Origin: Ruminococcus sp.
Lineage (GTDB): Bacteria; Bacillota; Clostridia; Oscillospirales; Ruminococcaceae
DNA: 42,855 bases
Assembly (NCBI GenBank): GCA_015066715.1
Contig: SVNU01000007.1
Span: forward strand, 1-42,855
Direction: 5' to 3'
A program made the translations under genes and the position numbers. The notes below the pieces were generated by a model that searched no databases, was not told the DNA's origin, and saw only the letters and a program-made list of their open reading frames with translations. This document shows, one piece after another, positions 35,151 through 42,855 of this stretch. Numbering within the stretch: position 1 is the first letter of the stretch; each line of letters begins with the position of its first letter.

Positions 35151-37097
35151 TTGAAAAGGAAGTTTACGCTTGGATTTACAATTATCTCGGCTTTACTGAT
35201 TTTATCCTCAGTTGCTTCAGCACTTATGCTTCGGGAATACAGCAATAAAGAATTCCTTGTTGCAATTATTCCAATAATAATTTTTTCAGCAGTTCTTATA
35301 ACTGAAATCATACTGTCACATAAGGCTTCTGTCAGATATACCGCAAAGCTTAACAGTTATATAAACGAAGCGGAGAATCAGGCTCTTTACTGCTTTGAAA
35401 ACCCTATTGTAATCCTCGGTCAGAACAAGGAAATACTCTGGTGCAACAAGGAATTTGACGCCCAGATAATCCCTGAGGAGGAGGCTGTCGGACGGGATGC
35501 CGGAAAACTTCTGAATCTTGATATAGACAAGCTGATAAACAGCGGCGTTGAAAAAGCAGAAATAAATGGCAGAATCTATAAAATAAACTGCGTTTCGGTC
35601 AACAGTATCGATAATATGATTTATTTAAGCTTTACCGATATTTCTGAATTTGCAGAGCTTCTTGGCAAATACAAGAGGACACGTCCGACTGTTGCACTCA
35701 TGGTAATAGACAATTATGAGGACGTTCTGCAGAACTTCAAGGAAAGTGAAAAAGCATATGTTTCAGCTGCAATTCAGACGCTTCTTGAGGACTTTATGTC
35801 CATTACAACAGGCATACTCCGAAAGCTTGATGACGATAAATTTATAGCAATTATAGAAAATCAGCATCTTAATGAAATTATCGGAAGCAAATTCAACATT
35901 CTTGATAACGCAAGAAACATATCCATAGGCGGCAGAGACAATATTATAACCTTCTCAATCGGCGTAGGCCGTGACGGCGAAACCCTTGAGGAAAACGAAA
36001 CATATGCAAGACAGGCGCTTGATATGTGTCTTGGCCGCGGAGGTGACCAGGCAGCCATTAAAACTGAAAACGGATTCCGTTTCTTCGGCGGTGTTGCAAA
36101 GGGTGTGGAAAAAAAATCAAAGGCAAAATCCCGTATTATTTCAAATGCCCTTCAGGAAATTATTGCTTCCAGTGATTCCGTTTATGTAATGGGACACAGA
36201 TTTGCCGACCTTGATGCGGTAGGCTCCGGTGCCGGACTTGCCTATGCTATAAGAAAGCTTGGAAAAGAGGCTTATTTTGTAGTTGATTTCCAGAAAAATC
36301 TTTCCCAGACTTTAATTGAGAAAATTGACAGCAAATACCCTGACCTCATTATTTCACCTGAAGAGGCAGAAAGTACTTTTACTTCTGAAAGCCTGCTGAT
36401 TATTGTTGATACACATAACGCAGAGCTTGTTGAAAGCAAAAAGCTCTTTAATATGGCGAACCAGAAGGTTGTAATAGACCACCACAGAAAAACTGTCAAC
36501 TTTATAAATGATGCGGTTATCTTCCACCATGAGCCGTATGCTTCTTCGGCATCGGAAATGGTGACGGAAATTATACAGTACTTCAAAAAACTCAACTCAA
36601 TTTCTCAGACAATCGCCGAAGCACTTCTTGCCGGAATTATGCTTGACACCAAAAACTTTGTTATGCATACCGGTGTAAGAACATTTGAAGCTGCGGCATA
36701 TCTCAGAAAAAACGGAGCTGACACTATAAATGTAAAGGGCTTCTTTACAAGTTCCATTGATGCCTATAAAAAGAAGTCCGCACTTATTTCATCGGCGGAA
36801 ATAATTGATAACTGCGCTGTTGCACTGACCGAAGCCGATGTTCCGGACATAAGGATTATTGCACCGCAGGCAGCAGACGAGCTTCTCGGCATTCAGGATG
36901 TAAAGGCTTCATTTGTCATTTACAAAACAGGAAACATTATTAATATTTCTGCACGTTCTCTCGGTGCAATGAATGTTCAGATAATTATGGAAAGACTTGG
37001 CGGCGGCGGACATCAGACAATGGCTGCCGTTCAGCTTGAAAACAAATCTGCCCCACAGGCAAAGCAAATGCTTATTGACGCTATAAACTCAGACTAA
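35151..37097 (+). CDS. gdpP: GdpP-type cyclic-di-AMP phosphodiesterase
   Basis: 648 residues. Two N-terminal membrane helices (about 7-26, 35-53) are followed by a PAS-like domain (about 70-165) and a degenerate GGDEF domain (about 175-305). The DHH/DHHA1 phosphodiesterase at about 335-648 has [30 protein letters not shown] and GGGGHQ. It hydrolyses c-di-AMP to pApA. The first motif deviates from the usual HxNPDxDA (Phe-Ala for Asn-Pro) but keeps His and both Asp. The start is TTG (35151), with GGAGG eight bases away; the in-frame GTG at 35142 is inside that site. The order gdpP-rplI-dnaB matches B. subtilis. Confidence 0.93.
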   Translation: MKRKFTLGFTIISALLILSSVASALMLREYSNKEFLVAIIPIIIFSAVLITEIILSHKASVRYTAKLNSYINEAENQALYCFENPIVILGQNKEILWCNKEFDAQIIPEEEAVGRDAGKLLNLDIDKLINSGVEKAEINGRIYKINCVSVNSIDNMIYLSFTDISEFAELLGKYKRTRPTVALMVIDNYEDVLQNFKESEKAYVSAAIQTLLEDFMSITTGILRKLDDDKFIAIIENQHLNEIIGSKFNILDNARNISIGGRDNIITFSIGVGRDGETLEENETYARQALDMCLGRGGDQAAIKTENGFRFFGGVAKGVEKKSKAKSRIISNALQEIIASSDSVYVMGHRFADLDAVGSGAGLAYAIRKLGKEAYFVVDFQKNLSQTLIEKIDSKYPDLIISPEEAESTFTSESLLIIVDTHNAELVESKKLFNMANQKVVIDHHRKTVNFINDAVIFHHEPYASSASEMVTEIIQYFKKLNSISQTIAEALLAGIMLDTKNFVMHTGVRTFEAAAYLRKNGADTINVKGFFTSSIDAYKKKSALISSAEIIDNCAVALTEADVPDIRIIAPQAADELLGIQDVKASFVIYKTGNIINISARSLGAMNVQIIMERLGGGGHQTMAAVQLENKSAPQAKQMLIDAINSD

Positions 37098-37108
37098 GGA
37101 GAAATTTT

Positions 37109-37555
37109 ATGAAGGTTATATTTTTACAGGATGTAAAAGGTTCAGGAAAAAAGGGCGAGGTAAAGAATGTTTCTGACGGATACGCAAGAAACTTCCTTAT
37201 CGGAAAAGGACTTGCCGTTGAAGCAACAGCTAAAAACATGAACCTTCTTGACGGACAGAAGGCATCCGCACAGCACAAAAAGGATGTTGAAAAGCAAAAT
37301 GCAGAGGAAATTGCTGCCGCAATAAACGGCAAAACCGTAAAGGCTGTTGCAAAGGCAGGAAACGGCGGAAAGCTTTTCGGCTCTGTTACAGCCGGAAATA
37401 TTGCAGAGCTTATCGAAAAGCAGTTCGGTAAAAAAATCGACAAGAAAAAGATTTCCCTTAAAACAGACATCAAGAACTTCGGTACATACGAGGTTGACAT
37501 AAAGCTTTATACCGGAGTAAATGCAAAAGTAACAGTTGATGTTACCGAAGAATAA
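37109..37555 (+). CDS. rplI: 50S ribosomal protein L9
   Basis: 148 residues of normal L9 shape. The N-terminal domain is [20 protein letters not shown] and then [14 protein letters not shown] (about 26-39); a long connecting helix rich in Lys/Glu/Ala follows, then the C-terminal domain ([15 protein letters not shown]). It binds 23S rRNA at the base of L1. AAGGAG before ATG. It lies between gdpP and dnaB with gaps of 11 and 35 bp. Confidence 0.97.
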   Translation: MKVIFLQDVKGSGKKGEVKNVSDGYARNFLIGKGLAVEATAKNMNLLDGQKASAQHKKDVEKQNAEEIAAAINGKTVKAVAKAGNGGKLFGSVTAGNIAELIEKQFGKKIDKKKISLKTDIKNFGTYEVDIKLYTGVNAKVTVDVTEE

Positions 37556-37590
37556 TCAAATGATACTATACCAAAGAAATGGAGATTAAC

Positions 37591-38937
37591 ATGGAATATG
37601 AGGAATTCACCGACAAGGAGCTTCCTTACAGCTTAGAAGCGGAACAGACAGTTTTAGGAGCAATTCTCATTGACCAGGCTGTCATTTCAGAGGTGCTTGA
37701 GCATGTAAATTCCGAAAGCTTTTTTAATGAAAAGCACCGTGCACTTTTTACAATAATGCTCAGAATGTTTACATCCGGCGTTAAAGCGGATGTAATTACA
37801 GTTTTGAACGAAGCTGTAAGAGACAATATTTTTGAATCGGCACAGGAAGGCAGAAACTATCTCGCCTCTCTTGTAAATATGGTTCCATCGGTCGACAACA
37901 TAAGCAGCTACTGCAAAATTGTTGCCGAAAAATATTACATAAGAAGCCTTGCTCTTGTTGCAAGAGAGCTTCTTCATGAAATTGCTTTGAATCAGAATAC
38001 CGCTCAGGTTCTTCTTGACTCTGCCGAACAGAAAATCTTTGATATAAGACAGGGCAAGGATGTTACCGGTCTGACTCCTATAAGCGATGTTGTGTTCCAG
38101 TCATGGGAAAGACTTCAGAAAATTTCCGGTCCTGACAAGGAAAGCTACATAGGTGCAAGAACAGGCTTTACACTGCTTGATACAATAACAACAGGTCTTA
38201 ACAAATCTGACCTTATCATTATAGCGGCACGTCCTGGTATGGGTAAAACCTCCTTTGCCCTTAACATTGCATCAAATGTTGCAAGACATTCAGGAAAGGA
38301 TGTTGCGGTATTCTCCCTCGAAATGTCAAAGGAACAGCTTACAACAAGAATGCTTTCCACCGAAGCACTTGTTGACTCAAACAAGCTCAGAAGCGGTCTG
38401 CTTTCAGACAATGACTGGGTGCGTCTGGCGTCGGGTGCGGATATACTCTGCAATCTGCCTATACTTCTTGACGATACTGCCGGTACAAATGTTCCGCAGA
38501 TAAAGGCAAAGCTTCGCCGTGTAAAAAATCTCGGTCTTGTTGTAATAGACTATCTGCAGCTTCTTGGTTCAACAATGAAAACGGAAAACATGGTTTTAAG
38601 AGTTCAGGAAATTACACGAAATCTTAAAATTCTTGCAAAGGAGCTTGATGTTCCGGTAATACTTCTTTCCCAGCTCAGCCGTGGCGTTGAAAGCAGACCT
38701 GACAAAAGACCGCTGCTTTCAGACCTTAGAGACTCAGGTTCTATTGAGCAGGACGCAGATATTGTTATGTTCCTTTACAGAGATGCATATTATAACAAGG
38801 AAAGCACTGAGCCAAACATATCCGAATGTATTGTTGCGAAAAACCGTCATGGTGAAACAGGAACTGTAAAAATGATATGGGATGGTCAGTTTACACGCTT
38901 TTCAAATGCTGACTTTTCTACTCCTCCGGAGGAATAA
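37591..38937 (+). CDS. dnaB: Replicative DNA helicase DnaB
   Basis: 448 residues. The N-terminal DnaB domain (about 12-110) is joined by a linker to the RecA-like hexameric helicase with Walker A ARPGMGKTSFAL near 212-223, VFSLEMSKEQL, Walker B LVVIDYLQLL, and the arginine-finger region with GSIEQDADIVMFLYR. No intein. The start at 37591 follows TGGAG at six bases; the ATG at 37579 overlaps that site and is rejected. Called dnaC in Bacillus nomenclature. Confidence 0.96.
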   Translation: MEYEEFTDKELPYSLEAEQTVLGAILIDQAVISEVLEHVNSESFFNEKHRALFTIMLRMFTSGVKADVITVLNEAVRDNIFESAQEGRNYLASLVNMVPSVDNISSYCKIVAEKYYIRSLALVARELLHEIALNQNTAQVLLDSAEQKIFDIRQGKDVTGLTPISDVVFQSWERLQKISGPDKESYIGARTGFTLLDTITTGLNKSDLIIIAARPGMGKTSFALNIASNVARHSGKDVAVFSLEMSKEQLTTRMLSTEALVDSNKLRSGLLSDNDWVRLASGADILCNLPILLDDTAGTNVPQIKAKLRRVKNLGLVVIDYLQLLGSTMKTENMVLRVQEITRNLKILAKELDVPVILLSQLSRGVESRPDKRPLLSDLRDSGSIEQDADIVMFLYRDAYYNKESTEPNISECIVAKNRHGETGTVKMIWDGQFTRFSNADFSTPPEE

Positions 38938-40236
38938 ATGCTGACAGAAACAGTAACTGAAACTATCAGAAATTATGACATGATTAAAAAGGGCGACAAG
39001 GTTGTTGCCGCTTTATCCGGAGGCGCTGACAGCGTCTGCCTGCTTCATGTATTAAACGAACTGAAAACAAGGCTTGATATACACCTTGAAGCAGTTCACA
39101 TAAACCATTGCATAAGAGGAAGCGAAAGTGACGGCGATGAAGAATTCTGCGTTGATTTATGCCGCATTCTTGATATTCCGCTTAAAATATATCGCATTGA
39201 CATTCCGGCTCTTGCAGCAGCCTGCGGCAAATCCACAGAGGAAACTGCAAGAGATGCAAGATATGAAAAATTCAGAGAATGCGCCGGCGAGAATGGTAAA
39301 ATCGCAACTGCACATACTCTTTCAGACAGTGCTGAAACAATGCTTCTGAACATTGCAAGAGGTACAGGATTAAAGGGACTATGCGGCATTCCGCCAGTAA
39401 GAGACAACATAATCCGTCCCCTTTCAGCGCTTACAAGACAGCAGATAGAAGATTATCTGCATGAAAAAAACCAGTCATTCAGAACAGATTCAACAAATCT
39501 GTCGGATGACTATACAAGAAACAAAATCAGACACAGAGTAATTCCCGTTCTGCTTGATATAAATCATGGCTTTTTTAAAAGCTTTGCAAACGGACAGCAG
39601 GCTGTAAGAGAAGAAAATGCTTTTCTTGAACAGCTTACAAAAAAAGCTTACAGCGAACACTTTGAAAATAATACTCTTTTGCATATGACGGATATACCTG
39701 AAGCTGTAAGAAAAAGAGTAATTTCAAAATATCTGAGCGATAACAGTCTGCCTGTAAGCTATGATAAAATTAATGAAGTAAATAAGCTTTGCCAAACAAA
39801 CGGCAAGCTTAATATATCAAAGGATGTTTTTATTGTCAGCAAAAAAGGCTGTATTTCTATCAGAAAAGCACAGAATGATTTTGCTGAAATTCAGACTCCT
39901 CTGCAAATCGGATCAAACTGTATTTTTGAAAACAAATGCTTTTTTGCATTTGACGGCAAAAATGGTGAACATCTGATTGATATGGACAAGGTTTCGGGTC
40001 AGATAATTCTGCGAAACCGAAGATTTGGTGATAAAATAAAGCTTTCAGGAAGAAATTTTACATCTTCTGTCAAAAAACTCATTAACGAAAATATTCCATA
40101 TGAAAATCGTCCGTTTATACATTTTTTAAGTGACGATGATGGGGTTATTTTCATGGAAGGCTTTGGGGTTGCTGACAGGGTGAAAACAGATGAATTTTCT
40201 AAAAATATTTTATCTGTCAGCATAAAAAACAAATAA
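38938..40236 (+). CDS. tilS: tRNA(Ile)-lysidine synthase
   Basis: 432 residues. The N-type ATP pyrophosphatase PP-loop is ALSGGADSVCLLH (25-37), with the tRNA-binding HTLSDSAETMLLNIARGTGLKGL region (about 121-145). The TilS-specific middle domain follows, then the C-terminal domain (ILRNRRFGDKIKLSGRNFTSSVKKLINE). It converts C34 of tRNA-Ile(CAU) to lysidine so that it reads AUA, an essential step. ATG directly follows the dnaB stop, with GGAGG in the last dnaB codons. The hpt gene that often stands between tilS and ftsH is missing. Confidence 0.95.
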   Translation: MLTETVTETIRNYDMIKKGDKVVAALSGGADSVCLLHVLNELKTRLDIHLEAVHINHCIRGSESDGDEEFCVDLCRILDIPLKIYRIDIPALAAACGKSTEETARDARYEKFRECAGENGKIATAHTLSDSAETMLLNIARGTGLKGLCGIPPVRDNIIRPLSALTRQQIEDYLHEKNQSFRTDSTNLSDDYTRNKIRHRVIPVLLDINHGFFKSFANGQQAVREENAFLEQLTKKAYSEHFENNTLLHMTDIPEAVRKRVISKYLSDNSLPVSYDKINEVNKLCQTNGKLNISKDVFIVSKKGCISIRKAQNDFAEIQTPLQIGSNCIFENKCFFAFDGKNGEHLIDMDKVSGQIILRNRRFGDKIKLSGRNFTSSVKKLINENIPYENRPFIHFLSDDDGVIFMEGFGVADRVKTDEFSKNILSVSIKNK

Positions 40237-40421
40237 GGAGTGTGAACAGCATAATAAATATCCTTGCCATTCAACCCGGATATGCTTAGAGACTTTCGGA
40301 GAAAACAGAATAATCTGCTTTCAATGAAAAGTACTTTAAAAATCTAAAAGTACCGGATGTGTTACATAGGTATTTGCAATCCAGGTAATAATAAATAAAA
40401 AGAAACGGAGTGAATTATTTT
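40237..40421 (+). other. Intergenic gap between tilS and ftsH
   Basis: 185 bp without a convincing gene. It starts with a good-looking AAGGAG followed by a 15-codon frame from GTG at 40242 ending in ILAIQPGYA and a stop. A stem GTACTTT/AAAGTAC (40331-40337, 40347-40353) resembles the ends of the palindromic repeats elsewhere. No clear promoter found. This is where hpt lies in many Firmicutes. Confidence 0.4.
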
Positions 40422-42413
40422 TTGAATAAGAACAGAGGTATTTTAGCTTATCTATTAATTGGTGCAATAATAATTGCCGCTTTCTTCTTTATCTTCTCAC
40501 GTATTTCAAGCACAGGAAAAGAAGAAACATATTCAGATATTATCAGCCACTTTGAAAACTACGAGGTTAAATCCTATACCCTTGACCTTGGAACAGGTGA
40601 ACTTGAATATCAGCTTGCAAACGAAGATTTTACAAGAACCTATGAAGTTCCGAATGTAAATATATTCCTTGATGATACTGATTCTGAAATTTCAGATTAC
40701 CGTGAAGAATACAACGAGCGTCATCCGGATGCCCCGCTTGAGCAGAACTATAAAAAAATCACTGACAATTCATGGATTTTATCTGCAATTCCGACAGTGC
40801 TGATGCTCGGTATAGCCGTTGCGCTTCTTTTCTTCATGATGAAGCAAGCAGGCGGAGGCGGAAAATACTCCTCCTTTGCAAAGGCAAACGTCAAAAATCA
40901 GAATAACGGTAAAAAAGTCACCTTTGCAGATGTTGCCGGTGCCGATGAAGAAAAGCATGAAATGGAAGAAATTGTCGACTTCCTCAAAAATCCAAAGAAA
41001 TATGCAGAAATCGGTGCAAGAATTCCAAAGGGTGTTCTCCTCCTCGGCCCTCCGGGTACAGGTAAGACACTCCTTGCAAAGGCTGTTGCAGGTGAAGCCG
41101 GCTGTCCGTTCTTTCCGATTTCCGGTTCAGACTTTGTTGAAATGTTTGTCGGTGTAGGTGCTTCAAGAGTACGTGACCTTTTTGAACAGGCAAAGAAAAA
41201 TGCTCCGGCTATAATTTTCATTGACGAAATTGATGCCGTAGGACGACACAGAGGTGCCGGTCTCGGCGGCGGTCACGATGAACGTGAACAGACTCTTAAT
41301 CAGCTTCTTGTTGAAATGGACGGCTTTACAGGAAACGAAAGTGTTATTGTAATTGCCGCAACAAACCGCCGTGATATACTCGACCCTGCGCTTTTGCGTC
41401 CGGGACGTTTTGACAGACAGATTGTTGTAAATTACCCTGATATAAAGGGCAGAGAAGAAATCCTTAAAGTACACACAAAGAACAAGCCTCTTGGTCCTGA
41501 CGTTGTACTTAAAACAATTGCCAAGACAACCGTAGGCTTCACAGGTGCCGATTTGGAAAACCTTGTGAATGAAGCTTCACTGCTTGCGGCAAGAGCAAAC
41601 AGAAAAGCTATCACTATGGAAGATATAGAGGAAGCTACAATCAAGGTTGTTGCAGGTCCGGAAAAGAAATCAAGGGTTGTAACAGAACGTGAAAAGAAGC
41701 TTACTTCCTATCACGAGGCAGGTCATGCAGTCTGCACATACTACTGCAAGTCTCAGGATAAGGTTCATCAGGTTTCGATTATTCCGCGTGGCATGGCAGG
41801 CGGATACACAATGTCCCTTCCGGAGCATGACAAATCATATGTCAGCAAAACTGAAATGCGTGAAAATATAATTACCCTTCTTGGCGGTCGTGTTGCAGAA
41901 CAGATCATCCTTGATGATATTTCAACAGGAGCATCAAACGATATTGAAAGAGCAACGGCTATTGCAAGAAACATGGTTACAAAGTACGGCTTCAGCGAAA
42001 AGCTTGGCCCTATGGTTTATGGAAACGAGCAGGGAGAAGTTTTCCTTGGCAGAGATTTCAACAGCAGCCGAAATTATTCAGAAAATGTCGCCGCTGAAAT
42101 TGACGCTGAAATGAGAAAGCTTATTGAAGACGGTTACAATACCGCAGAAAAGCTTCTTAAAGACCATATTGACCAGCTTCATTTCCTCGCAAAATACCTT
42201 ATGAAGTTTGAAAAAATCGATGATGTTGATTTCGAAAAGCTTATGAAGGGTGAAATGGACGAAAGTATTCTTGATGCAGAGGTTAAAAATGAAGTTGCCG
42301 AACAGACGGAAGATGCTTCTGCGCAGGCAAATGAATCTGAAAATAATGATGTTCAGGAAAATACAACTGAAACCACAGATTCAGCAGACGAACAGAATAC
42401 AAATACAGATTAA
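40422..42413 (+). CDS. ftsH: ATP-dependent zinc metalloprotease FtsH
   Basis: 663 residues from TTG 40422. It has membrane helices at about 7-26 and 120-140 with an extracytoplasmic loop between. The AAA+ domain has Walker A GPPGTGKT (209-216), Walker [12 protein letters not shown] and the second region of homology [14 protein letters not shown]. The zinc protease motif HEAGH is at 431-435. The acidic, Asn/Thr/Glu-rich tail (last ~45 residues) is disordered. It degrades unassembled membrane proteins and regulators. GGAG lies 11 bases before the TTG; an in-frame GTG at 40410 overlaps it and is rejected. It ends at a strong terminator. Confidence 0.96.
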   Translation: MNKNRGILAYLLIGAIIIAAFFFIFSRISSTGKEETYSDIISHFENYEVKSYTLDLGTGELEYQLANEDFTRTYEVPNVNIFLDDTDSEISDYREEYNERHPDAPLEQNYKKITDNSWILSAIPTVLMLGIAVALLFFMMKQAGGGGKYSSFAKANVKNQNNGKKVTFADVAGADEEKHEMEEIVDFLKNPKKYAEIGARIPKGVLLLGPPGTGKTLLAKAVAGEAGCPFFPISGSDFVEMFVGVGASRVRDLFEQAKKNAPAIIFIDEIDAVGRHRGAGLGGGHDEREQTLNQLLVEMDGFTGNESVIVIAATNRRDILDPALLRPGRFDRQIVVNYPDIKGREEILKVHTKNKPLGPDVVLKTIAKTTVGFTGADLENLVNEASLLAARANRKAITMEDIEEATIKVVAGPEKKSRVVTEREKKLTSYHEAGHAVCTYYCKSQDKVHQVSIIPRGMAGGYTMSLPEHDKSYVSKTEMRENIITLLGGRVAEQIILDDISTGASNDIERATAIARNMVTKYGFSEKLGPMVYGNEQGEVFLGRDFNSSRNYSENVAAEIDAEMRKLIEDGYNTAEKLLKDHIDQLHFLAKYLMKFEKIDDVDFEKLMKGEMDESILDAEVKNEVAEQTEDASAQANESENNDVQENTTETTDSADEQNTNTD

Positions 42414-42417
42414 AACT

Positions 42418-42446
42418 AAAAGCAGTGCCAAAGCACTGCTTTTTAT
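42418..42446 (+). terminator. Terminator of ftsH
   Basis: Eleven-base-pair perfect stem AAAAGCAGTGC/GCACTGCTTTT with a CAAA loop, five bases after the stop codon and ending in a T-run. Strong intrinsic terminator. Confidence 0.92.
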
Positions 42447-42505
42447 TGTTCGTGAGGGTCTTTAAGGATGAAAAATTTATATTTATCTTTTATACTTTCT
42501 GTTCA

Positions 42506-42595
42506 TTTCTTTGTTTGCACAAAGAAACGAACCAAAGAAATGCACAAGCTTTTTCTTTTCTTCGAAACAGAAAAAGCTTGACCAAAAAGAAAAAA
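42506..42595. repeat. AT-rich palindromic repeat after ftsH
   Basis: Two hairpins: TTTCTTTGT/ACAAAGAAA (42506-42514, 42519-42527) and CAAGCTTTTTC/GAAAAAGCTTG (42545-42555, 42570-42580), followed by ACCAAAAAGAAAAAA. Words and order resemble the segment upstream of mutL (23085-23165). Non-coding. Confidence 0.5.
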
Positions 42596-42642
42596 TTCTA
42601 TGCATGAATTTGTCACTTAAATAATAATGTCTCCCTGTACCT

Positions 42643-42788
42643 GTCAACTTCATAATTGCAGAATTAAAAGTCCATTTGCGGATGGTTGCAATAAAAAATA
42701 ATTTGCAGCTTCATAATTTCAAGGCTTCCTCAAAATAAAAGCATTAAAAACATGGGTGGAATATGTCTGAAGTTGACTTTTAATTATG
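42643..42788. repeat. Inverted and direct repeats at the right edge
   Basis: GTCAACTTC (42643-42651) is inverted at 42769-42777. AATTAAAAGTC (42662-42672) is inverted at 42775-42785. CARCTTCATAATT occurs twice in direct orientation (42645-42657 and 42706-42718). The 3' partners overlap, so the two pairings exclude each other. No ORF with a ribosome binding site is seen from 42447 to the window end. Confidence 0.45.
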
Positions 42789-42855
42789 AGTTTGCTTATT
42801 ATCAGTCAGACACTGCCTTTTACGGGGAAACAGTCTGAATTCATCCACAGTTTTA

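Noticed and set aside
42820-42855. TCATCCACA near the window end as a DnaA box
   Set aside because: One imperfect nonamer is not enough; no cluster of boxes is seen.

Overview
The window is a stretch of a low-GC Firmicutes (Clostridia) chromosome, most like a Ruminococcus or Oscillospiraceae-type anaerobe. The evidence is the Bacillus/Clostridium-type gene order (miaB-ymcA-mutS-mutL-miaA-hfq; yggS-sepF-ylmH-divIVA-ileS-lspA-rluD; gdpP-rplI-dnaB), the fermentative AdhE under a Rex-type operator, the split transketolase, RNase J, AT-rich sequence and strong AGGAGG-type ribosome binding sites. The genus is an inference. I recognise 36 protein genes, and there are no tRNAs, rRNAs, IS elements, prophage genes or CRISPR arrays.

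Left part (1-8060): adhE (minus) ends at a terminator near the left edge and starts from a clear promoter overlapped by a Rex-like site. Next come a cysteine-motif C_GCAxxG_C_C protein (minus) and a divergent membrane-anchored C39-like peptidase (plus), each with a canonical promoter. A three-gene minus-strand operon follows: an SPFH protein with tandem zinc ribbons, a membrane zinc-ribbon protein and a TPM-domain protein.

Central minus-strand block (8207-29333): a long co-directional series starts from a consensus promoter ahead of mtnN. It runs mtnN, miaB, ymcA-like, mutS, two small unknown genes, mutL, miaA, hfq, an HlyD-like adaptor, yggS, sepF, ylmH, divIVA, ileS, lspA, rluD, HAD phosphatase, lipoprotein and the two transketolase subunits. 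It joins tRNA modification, mismatch repair, RNA chaperone, cell division and lipoprotein maturation. Hairpins after ymcA and after ileS may split it into sub-transcripts. The two small genes between mutS and mutL, flanked by repeats, look like a late insertion.

Right part: a two-gene PH-domain operon (ydbS-ydbT, minus) and an alanine/glycine:cation symporter gene (plus) diverge from face-to-face promoters. After the symporter, a consensus promoter drives a roughly 250-nt region whose ends are complementary and which folds into several hairpins. It is either an unassigned structured ncRNA or the leader of the RNase J gene, and I consider it the most interesting item here. The plus-strand genes then run RNase J, GdpP-type c-di-AMP phosphodiesterase, L9, DnaB helicase, TilS and FtsH, ending at a strong terminator. 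The last 400 bp hold only repeats.

Several genes (miaB, rnj, gdpP, ftsH, perhaps divIVA) appear to start at TTG. In three of them (rnj, gdpP, ftsH) an in-frame GTG or ATG overlaps or abuts the ribosome binding site and could mislead automatic start calling.
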